A stretch of 13,274 bases of DNA, from NCBI GenBank assembly GCA_030849075.1, contig JASAOO010002907.1, positions 1 through 13,274 of the forward strand. Direction: 5' to 3'. Shown here piece after piece: positions 8,603 through 13,274 of the stretch. The notes beneath the pieces are model-generated. The model saw nothing but the letters and a program-made list of their open reading frames with translations. It searched no databases and was not told the DNA's origin. Made by a program: the position numbers and the translations under genes. This DNA comes from Zelonia costaricensis. Taxonomy: Eukaryota > Euglenozoa > Kinetoplastea > Trypanosomatida > Trypanosomatidae. Within the stretch, counting starts at the first letter, position 1. Each line of letters opens with the position of its first letter.

Positions 8603-8632
8603 CTGCGAAAAACAACAACAAAAAGAAGAGTC
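8603..8632 (-). promoter_or_regulatory. Strong predicted spliced-leader acceptor about 1.1 kb upstream of the ABC gene
   Basis: The sense strand reads CTCTTCTTTTTGTTGTTG then TTTTTCGCAG, with the AG at 8604-8603. It is one of the best acceptors in the window and lies about 250 nt past the preceding stop codon. A second good acceptor (7554-7553) sits right before the ABC start, so this one may give a long alternative leader or serve a separate short or non-coding transcript. Confidence 0.45.
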
Positions 8633-8864
8633 ATCACCGTGCTGCGTCGCGATCTAGGCGCCGTCTGCCCCAGACCGCCGCTTTTATCTTGTGGCGGCAG
8701 TGAGTGGCAGGGCCGGCACACGCACACGCACGCGGAGGCACCCGCCGGCAAAGGGCATGCTTCTCTATGCAGCTTGAGAGGGGGCAATGGTACATGCGAG
8801 ACGCAGTCGTCGTGCTCTCAAGTCTGACGCCATCGCATTCGGCAAAAACGCCCAGAGACGGCTT

Positions 8865-8877
8865 GGGGGGGGGGGGG
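8865..8877. repeat. G13 homopolymer just after the 478-residue gene's stop
   Basis: Thirteen consecutive G on the plus strand (C13 in the transcript) begin about five bases past the TAA stop. It is prone to length variation and sequencing error, but lies outside the reading frame. Confidence 0.9.
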
Positions 8878-8882
8878 AACGT

Positions 8883-10319
8883 TTACAGGCGGAAAAGCCC
8901 GGTGGAGCTGTCAGCCATCACCCAGTTGCTCGGCGCGGCGGGGGCGGGGGCAGGACTCTGGCGTGCAGTTGCCGGGCGAGGTGCCGTCGTCGTGCGCGCC
9001 TTGACTCGCTCCAGCTGCGCCACAAACTCGTTGTGCGCGTTGGCGAGCTCGGAAGGGTCGGCTGGTGCTGAGCGGCGCGGCCGCTGCGCCACCGGCTGGG
9101 GTGCGGCCGGCGCTGGTACCCCCACCGCCACCGCCTCCTCTGCCACCACTTCCTCCACGTCTTCTACGGTAGCCACCGCTGGTGGCGCCGGCTCAGCAGC
9201 GGCAGCGCTCGCCGGAGCCTTGGCCTTCGGCGTCGCTGACCGGCGGCGGGGACGCGGGGCGAGGGCCTTTTCCACCGCCGCCTTGACGGCCTCTGCGGCG
9301 GGGTCGGCGGTGGTGTCTGGCTCAGCTGCAGGGCTTTCTGCGTCCAGCTGCGCCGCTGGGCTCGCCTTCACCTCTGTGTCTGCCTGCTTCTCCTCTACTG
9401 CCACCGCCTCAGGGGCTTCCTCAGGCCCAGCTGCCTCGGCACTGAGGCGCTTCGCCACAAGTGCCTTGACGCGCGCCGCACGCTCCTCCTGCTGGTGGCG
9501 CAGCGTCTCGTCGAAGCGCGCCTGCGCCTCCTCCTCCGCCGCGGCTCGCAACTTGGAGGCGGCGGCCTTTGTGGTCTTGCTGGTGGACCGTGCACGCGGC
9601 GTGGCGCGCGACGGCGTTGTGTCCTTCTGCTCCGGCGCGGTGGCGGCAGCCTCCTTCTCCGTTTTGCTGCGAGACCGCGAACGCGACCGCGGCTTTGCGG
9701 TGCTGGGCGCCTTTGCCTCTTCCAGCGCCGGCCCCGGCGGTGTTGCGGTGCTCACTTCCGTCACCGCAGCCTCCGCGGCCATGCTTTTCACCGCTTTCTT
9801 GACGAGGGCTTCGATCTGCGCCTCACGACGGGCCTGCCGGCGCTGCAAATCCGCAAAGAAGCGCTGCTCCGTCGTCGCCTCCTGCGCCTTTTCGCGCTCC
9901 TTTCGCTGCTGCCGCTGATGCTGCCGCCGTTGGCGCGCCTCAAGCTGCACCTGGCGGCGCGAATCTGCTGTCGTCTTCTTGCTGGCAGCCGCGGCAAGCG
10001 CTGCGACCTCCATCTGCACTTTGGCCAGCTCGGCCTTGGCACGCTGGCTGTTCGCCGCGTAGCGGGCGTCCCGCTTTACGGCGGCGTCTTCGGCAGCTCG
10101 CGCGATCGTTGCCGCCTTGATCGCGGCGGCGAGCTGGCGCTGGCGCCGCACCCGTGCCGAATCGATGAGGCGCTTGAACTGCTGCTCCGCCTCCGTCTCC
10201 GACTTGCGCCGCGCGGCGGCAGCAACTGCCTTGGCTGGTCGCGCGCTTGGCTTGGCAGCCGCCTTCGTCGCGGGGGGCCGGCGGATGCGACCCCCGAGCA
10301 GTAGGAGTGTGCGCAGCAT
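8883..10319 (-). CDS. Kinetoplast-associated-protein-like, Ala/Arg/Lys/Glu-rich protein with F-x3-[IL] repeats
   Basis: 478 residues, with an ATG start and a TAA stop. The N-terminus (MLRTLLLLGGRIRRPPATK) is hydrophobic then arginine-rich without acids, a likely mitochondrial presequence. Three charged helical segments follow at about 44-80, 149-185 and 265-297. Each is a repeat with a Phe (48, 154, 269), Ile/Leu four residues later, and a [LIV]-x-A-x-[IV] patch beginning 15 residues after the Phe. A fourth, partial copy starts at Phe432. The linkers are Ala/Pro-rich; residues 211-218 are a perfect (RS)4 block, a possible kinase or RNA-binding site. The tail is NWVMADSSTGLFRL. There is no enzymatic domain or membrane span. 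By composition and presequence it resembles proteins annotated as kinetoplast-associated in trypanosomatids; that label is weak, and the function is unknown. The open plus-strand frames opposite it are shadows of its GC-rich codons. Confidence 0.8.
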   Translation of the reverse strand: MLRTLLLLGGRIRRPPATKAAAKPSARPAKAVAAAARRKSETEAEQQFKRLIDSARVRRQRQLAAAIKAATIARAAEDAAVKRDARYAANSQRAKAELAKVQMEVAALAAAASKKTTADSRRQVQLEARQRRQHQRQQRKEREKAQEATTEQRFFADLQRRQARREAQIEALVKKAVKSMAAEAAVTEVSTATPPGPALEEAKAPSTAKPRSRSRSRSKTEKEAAATAPEQKDTTPSRATPRARSTSKTTKAAASKLRAAAEEEAQARFDETLRHQQEERAARVKALVAKRLSAEAAGPEEAPEAVAVEEKQADTEVKASPAAQLDAESPAAEPDTTADPAAEAVKAAVEKALAPRPRRRSATPKAKAPASAAAAEPAPPAVATVEDVEEVVAEEAVAVGVPAPAAPQPVAQRPRRSAPADPSELANAHNEFVAQLERVKARTTTAPRPATARQSPAPAPAAPSNWVMADSSTGLFRL

Positions 10320-10417
10320 GCGCTTGGGTGTCCCGGTGCGACGGACAAGAAAACAAAGCGAGACCAGAGACGCGGTGGAAGGAGACGGACCTCTCGAGCG
10401 AAGCGGCGTGGAAGCAC

Positions 10418-10443
10418 CTTTCCGCGAGCAGGGAGAAGGGGGG
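10418..10443 (-). promoter_or_regulatory. Candidate proximal spliced-leader acceptor for the 478-residue protein gene
   Basis: The minus strand has a CGCCCCCCTTCTCCC tract followed by the first AG at 10419-10418, giving a leader of about 98 nt before the ATG at 10319. The tract is shorter than those at 11750 and 10991, so the real site may be farther upstream. Confidence 0.3.
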
Positions 10444-11310
10444 CGTCAAGCAGGGAACGGTGTGGCGAAGACTGTGAAGCCTGACAATGTCACGGCGTGT
10501 CGCAAAGAAAGAGTGGCGAATCGCAGGTGGCCGGCGAGGATATGAAAGAAGGACCGATTCGCCTACGTTGCAGTGGGGCGGAGATGCGTGCGCCGGTGTA
10601 CCTTTGTGGTTGTTGTTGTGAGTTGCGCAGTGCGTGTTTACAGACCGTGGACGTCAGCAGCGCAGAGCGTTTGGGTGTTCATGTTTGTCGTGGCACGAGA
10701 GGGGTAAGATGGCGAGGAGGAAGGGAAGGCAAATATGAGGGTATGAAAGTAAGTGCCGCGCCGAAGCCCTCGCGGCGCTACCCCAGCGGTAGGATCATAC
10801 GGTACAAGAACTCACTACTTGACTGAGCCTTTGAGTGGGTATCAAGTGCAACGGAGAGAGGCACAGGAGGCTTTGCTCACTGTCGGGCACCTACACTACG
10901 CCCGAGGAGCACCGCCACTGCCTTGAGTGCATCACTTAGGTGCACGACAGGCACGCAGCGTGCGCTCTCCACTCGAACCAACACAAGTCACTTTGGAAGG
11001 GACGAGGAGAAAGAATCCGTGGGCACATGCTAAATGCGTGAATGCAATCCCACCTGCGTTTTTTTTTTCGTTCTGCTACACTGGGGACTTAGGCTCTCTA
11101 TGCTGCCCTTCGCTTGTTTTCCCTTTCGCCGCTCCGTGCTGCACCTGCGTCGCGCTAACACCCACCCTCCACCAGGGTGCCCGAGTCAAGGAACGAGTGG
11201 AGGTGCGGGGGAGGCGGGAGGAAAACAGCGCAACCTTCTGGAGGGCGTGCGCGACGGGAGGGGCTTCGCACCTTGTGGACGACAAAGATTGTGCGTCGTC
11301 ACGTTTGCGT

Positions 11311-11354
11311 CGCCTCCCCCCCCTCCCCCCTCGCCCGTGCCCCCTCCTCCCTCC
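11311..11354 (-). other. G-quadruplex-prone stretch on the sense strand
   Basis: The plus strand is C/T here; the transcribed (minus-sense) strand carries at least six runs of three or more G, including GGGGGG and GGGGGGG, separated by one to four bases. This satisfies the usual G3+N1-7 pattern for an intramolecular quadruplex in RNA. It lies in the untranslated interval between the H1-like and 478-residue protein genes. Any role is inference. Confidence 0.5.
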
Positions 11355-11382
11355 CGTGCGCTTTCCTTGCGCACGCCTTTCT

Positions 11383-11712
11383 CTAGTGCTCTGCAGCGCC
11401 TCTCGGCGCTTTTTTGTTTCTCTTGAATCGCTTGCCGACACGTGCAACAGCGGCAACGCGCGCAGTGCTCACAACCGGGCAGGTGAGAGAGGCCCAGCAG
11501 GCAAGGGCGGGAGGGAGGGGGAGCTTGGCATGGCGCCTCGCAACGACAGCCATCCTGTGACGATAAGAATGTGGACGCGCCGCCCGAGCTCGCGCGGACG
11601 CGCACGGTTTCGGCTCAGCGTGAGAACGAGGAAATAGGCGAGCACACGCCTCAGGGAAAACAAAGGGGGCCATGAGTGAGCGATGGGCGTGGCGTATTTC
11701 CCACGCCGTCAT
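11383..11712 (-). CDS. Possible small ORF, 109 codons, unknown
   Basis: This frame opens with the first ATG (11712) after the strong acceptor at 11750, leaving a 37-nt leader, and ends in TAG. The predicted protein is basic (MTAWEIRHAHRSLMAPF at the start; KRFKRNKKAPRG near the end) with one Cys-containing, mildly hydrophobic stretch in the middle. I recognise no domain. Third-position GC does not stand out from the surroundings, so position after the acceptor is the only argument for it. It may equally be a chance frame in a GC-rich UTR. Confidence 0.2.
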   Translation of the reverse strand: MTAWEIRHAHRSLMAPFVFPEACARLFPRSHAEPKPCASARARAARPHSYRHRMAVVARRHAKLPLPPALACWASLTCPVVSTARVAAVARVGKRFKRNKKAPRGAAEH

Positions 11713-11749
11713 GAAACCGCCTTTATGTTACGGGTGAAGAAAACAGAGA

Positions 11750-11773
11750 CTGGTGGAGAAAAAGAAACACAAT
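11750..11773 (-). promoter_or_regulatory. Strong predicted spliced-leader acceptor without an assigned gene
   Basis: The minus strand reads TGTTTCTTTTTCTCCACCAG with the AG at 11751-11750, a near-ideal pyrimidine tract plus acceptor. It sits about 220 nt downstream of the H1-like stop, the spacing expected for coupling to that gene's polyadenylation. The next confident start is at 10319, leaving about 1.4 kb. It either marks a long 5' UTR of the 478-residue gene or the 5' end of an unrecognised transcript. Confidence 0.45.
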
Positions 11774-11995
11774 CAACTCACGCCGTCCACGCTCACGCGT
11801 ACATGCACACACACACGCGCACACCGGTGACACAAAGACTCTATGATTGGGGTTTGGAGAGAGAACGGAAGGTAAGGCGACCAGGGTACGAGTGGTGGCC
11901 AAGCATGACTCTCGAAGCCGCCGCAGCAGACCACAGTGCCGGCCGCGGCAGGAGCTGCGTTAGAGGCAGCGAGACAGGCTTTGGCGAGAGCGCGC

Positions 11996-12403
11996 TTACT
12001 TGCGCGCCTTGGCAGCCTTCGCCTTCTGCGCGATCTTCTTGGCCGCGCGCTTCGGTGCAGCAATCACCTTTGGCTTGATGGCCTTGGCCGCGGCGGGCTT
12101 CTTCGGCGCCTTGGCCGACTTCGCCTTGGCGGCGGCCTTCTTGGGTGCCTTGGCGGGCTTCGATGCCTTCGCAGACGCCCCCTTCTTCGCGGCGGCGGCG
12201 GCGGGCTGCGGCTGCGCGGCAGCGATCTTCTGCGAGCGGAAGGCGCGCACGCTGCGGACGCCGGGGATCGGCGGGATGCTGACGGCGGCGGGTGCAGCCT
12301 GGGAGGCGGCCTGCGCCGGCGCGGCGGCCGCAGCGGGGACGGCCTTGCTGGCCGCCTTGGAGGGGGCCTTGCGGGCAAGCGCGCGAAGAGTGAAGCGGAA
12401 CAT
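11996..12403 (-). CDS. Histone H1-like, lysine/alanine-rich protein, probable kinetoplast (kDNA)-associated protein
   Basis: This 135-residue protein is made almost wholly of Ala, Lys, Pro and Arg. Residues 1-12 (MFRFTLRALARK) are hydrophobic/basic and acid-free, like the short mitochondrial presequences of Crithidia KAP proteins. Residues 13-41 are Ala/Pro-rich. Residues 42-61 form an ordered-looking island (SIPPIPGVRSVRAFRSQK). Residues 72-135 are a Lys/Ala tail with two copies of a KAPKK-x-AAAKA unit (about 85-94 and 98-108) and no acidic residues. Such proteins neutralise and condense DNA; the presequence points to the kinetoplast rather than the nucleus. The start is the first ATG after a strong pyrimidine tract; the stop is TAA. 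It lies downstream of eL42 and upstream of another basic protein with a similar N-terminus. Composition makes family assignment risky: a nuclear H1 is the alternative, but its N-terminus argues against that. I do not assign a KAP number. Confidence 0.8.
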   Translation of the reverse strand: MFRFTLRALARKAPSKAASKAVPAAAAAPAQAASQAAPAAVSIPPIPGVRSVRAFRSQKIAAAQPQPAAAAAKKGASAKASKPAKAPKKAAAKAKSAKAPKKPAAAKAIKPKVIAAPKRAAKKIAQKAKAAKARK

Positions 12404-13105
12404 GATGCGGGTGCGGGGAGAGGGAGTTGGGGTGAGGAGGGATGAAGGGCGCTAGAGAAGAGGTGCTGAGGGAGCTGGGGCAAGGGGGGGGGGAGGAGGC
12501 GACGCGGCGAGGCGGCTTGAGAGAGCGTAGCAAAGCGAGAGGACGGGCGATGGCGGCGTGGGGAGGAGCTGCGGCGGCGGGGGCCGTGGCCGAGGCGGGA
12601 GTCGGGGGTTGACACGGCGCAAGGAGGGAGGTGGAGGGAGGAGCGAGAGAGACGCGAGAGAAGGGCACGGGGCCACCAGTGCGCCAGCGCCGCGCAGACA
12701 CAGGGGAAAGAAAGGGATAGGCCGGTACGCGGGCTACCGAGCGGCCACTGTTCCTGTACCACACGCGCCACACAGCGTCGGCCCTGCCAAGCACGTGAGC
12801 GAGTGTCGCACGCTTGCGGAGACAAGCCTAACAATGCCGCAAAGCGCCGAGACCAGGTGTGCCACTCAACAGCAGCAGCTCGGCTGTACTTGCTCATTGT
12901 TTTGGGGGCTTTTTTTTTTTGGGGGGGGGCGAGATCAGTTGTAGTAGAAATCAAAAAGGAGCGAAAAGAGGCATGCTGCGTAAAGGGACGGAACACTGCG
13001 GCGAACGGCAGTCGGCGGTTTGCGAGCACACACACAGGAGCACAAAGCCCTGGACCCGCTCACGGCGCCGCACAGCACGGCACGCAGGCGGTGTGCATCA
13101 GCTGT
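12404..13105. other. Intergenic: eL42 3' UTR to 5' UTR of the H1-like gene
   Basis: This stretch of about 0.7 kb lies between eL42 and the H1-like gene. The open frames across it are low-complexity Pro/Ser/Arg or Gly/Arg translations and look like shadows. It holds a T11 run directly followed by a G9 run (12910-12929). Purine-rich plus-strand stretches from 12420 to 12680 read as polypyrimidine on the sense strand. I see no tRNA or other RNA gene. Confidence 0.6.
12475..12505 (-). promoter_or_regulatory. Predicted spliced-leader acceptor for the H1-like gene
   Basis: On the minus strand a long C/T tract (CGCCTCCTCC followed by nine or more C, then TTG) ends in CCCCAG, with the AG at 12476-12475. 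This would give a 5' UTR of about 71 nt before the ATG at 12403. Further AGs in the same pyrimidine-rich leader (CTCAG; CTCTAG at 12453-12452) are alternatives. This is inference from the known pyrimidine-tract plus AG rule for trypanosomatid trans-splicing. Confidence 0.45.
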
Positions 13106-13274
13106 CTACCACGTGGGGTCCTTGTTGCCGGTCTTCTTCTTGTCGTTCAGCTCGAAGTGCTTCGTGCGCTTGAGGACAACCTGGCGGATCGACTTGCAGC
13201 CGGAGCACTGCAGCTTGAGCACGATCTTCTTGGTCGTCTTGGCCTTCTTGTGGAAGACGGGCTTGGTCTGACCA
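13106..13274 (-). CDS. RPL44: Large-subunit ribosomal protein eL42 (L44), C-terminal part, cut by window end
   Basis: Component of the cytosolic 60S ribosomal subunit, near the E site. The 55 visible codons begin [16 protein letters not shown], the hallmark of eL42, and continue with the second zinc-binding Cys pair (C-S-G-C) and the [12 protein letters not shown] block. The stop is TAG. The start and the first half, including the first Cys pair, lie beyond the right edge. The proline in TKPVFHKK, whose change to Gln gives cycloheximide resistance in yeasts, is present. The C-terminus reads [13 protein letters not shown] instead of the GQxxQF ending of yeast and mammals. As a ribosomal gene it may be present in more than one copy, which cannot be judged here. 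Identity is very secure; only the extent is partial. Confidence 0.96.
   Translation of the reverse strand, partial: GQTKPVFHKKAKTTKKIVLKLQCSGCKSIRQVVLKRTKHFELNDKKKTGNKDPTW

Larger units (their letters stand above)
7520..8882. other. Intergenic region between the 478-residue gene and the ABC gene
   Basis: This is about 1.36 kb. It contains the 3' UTR of the 478-residue gene, a strong acceptor at 8603-8632, an AT-rich patch at 7951-7982 (A-rich on the sense strand), a sense-strand G-rich stretch near 7747-7768, and the ABC-gene acceptor at 7553-7592. No tRNA or other RNA gene is apparent. A minus-strand 82-codon frame (8035-8283) starts at an ATG and ends with a hydrophobic VSVVIVVLFVSF segment, but I cannot support it as a gene. 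Confidence 0.55.
10320..11995. other. Long intergenic region between the H1-like and 478-residue protein genes
   Basis: There are about 1.7 kb without a confident gene. It should hold the 3' UTR of the H1-like gene and the 5' UTR of the 478-residue protein. Several sense-strand pyrimidine tracts end in AG (11751-11750, 10992-10991, 10419-10418). A sense-strand G-run cluster lies at 11311-11354. A plus-strand T9-10 run is near 11059. Other open frames on either strand have no recognisable domain and look like compositional shadows, apart from the weak candidate at 11383-11712. Confidence 0.55.

Noticed and set aside
8704..9918. Plus-strand open frame of 404 codons opposite the 478-residue protein gene
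   Set aside because: Its translation is Ala/Ser/Arg low-complexity, the antisense image of GC-rich codons. The minus-strand product has a presequence, repeats and a proper start.
10927..11637. Plus-strand 236-codon frame in the long intergenic region
   Set aside because: No domain, opposite strand to all genes, composition tracks local C/T and G runs.
12064..13035. Minus-strand 323-codon Pro/Arg/Ser frame overlapping the H1-like gene
   Set aside because: Low-complexity shadow frame running through intergenic C/T tracts. The H1-like frame has better composition and a leader with an acceptor.
1..13274. tRNA, rRNA, CRISPR array, bacterial operon signals or intact transposase
   Set aside because: Looked for and not seen. 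No cloverleaf-like motifs or regularly spaced repeats were recognised by eye; a covariance-model scan would be decisive for small RNAs such as snoRNAs.

Overview
The window looks like nuclear DNA from a trypanosomatid flagellate, most likely Leishmaniinae (Leishmania, Crithidia, Leptomonas or a relative). The reasons are as follows. All supported genes are intronless and lie on the minus strand, as in a polycistronic unit. Coding sequence is GC-rich. Intergenic DNA is long and full of (GT)n, poly-G and polypyrimidine tracts ending in AG, the signals for spliced-leader trans-splicing. Two genes encode basic proteins of the kinetoplast (mitochondrial DNA) type. The genus cannot be fixed from the sequence alone.

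In the direction of transcription (right to left) the layout is: the C-terminal 55 codons of ribosomal protein eL42/L44 (13106-13274, cut by the window end); a 135-residue lysine/alanine-rich histone H1-like protein with a mitochondrial-type N-terminus (11996-12403); a 478-residue alanine/arginine-rich, coiled-coil-prone protein, also with a possible mitochondrial presequence (8883-10319); a divergent 942-residue ABC half-transporter-like protein (4691-7519); and a 394-residue oleate/delta-12-type fatty acid desaturase with all three histidine boxes and a C-terminal KKxx ER-retrieval motif (2929-4113). Positions 1-2928 hold no confident gene. They do contain a very strong trans-splice acceptor region (2400-2635), one possible 149-codon ORF, and open but decayed-looking minus-strand frames. 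One of these carries an H-x3-CP motif reminiscent of the C-terminal zinc segment of ingi/L1Tc-type retrotransposons.

The genes do not form one pathway, as is usual for trypanosomatid polycistronic units. Expression of each is probably set by trans-splicing, polyadenylation and UTRs. The two adjacent basic proteins may share a role in the mitochondrial nucleoid; the desaturase makes polyunsaturated fatty acids at the ER.

The most interesting points are the triple F-x3-[IL] repeat in the 478-residue protein; the ABC protein with an intact ABCB-like ATPase domain, an odd WSGGE signature and no recognisable standard membrane domain; three strong acceptor sites followed by 1-2.5 kb without a confident gene; a G-quadruplex-prone stretch on the sense strand; and the possible retroelement relic. 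Three start choices matter. The longer frames of the desaturase and ABC genes begin with GTG, and the longest frame at 1029-1856 begins with TTG; I used the first ATG in each.
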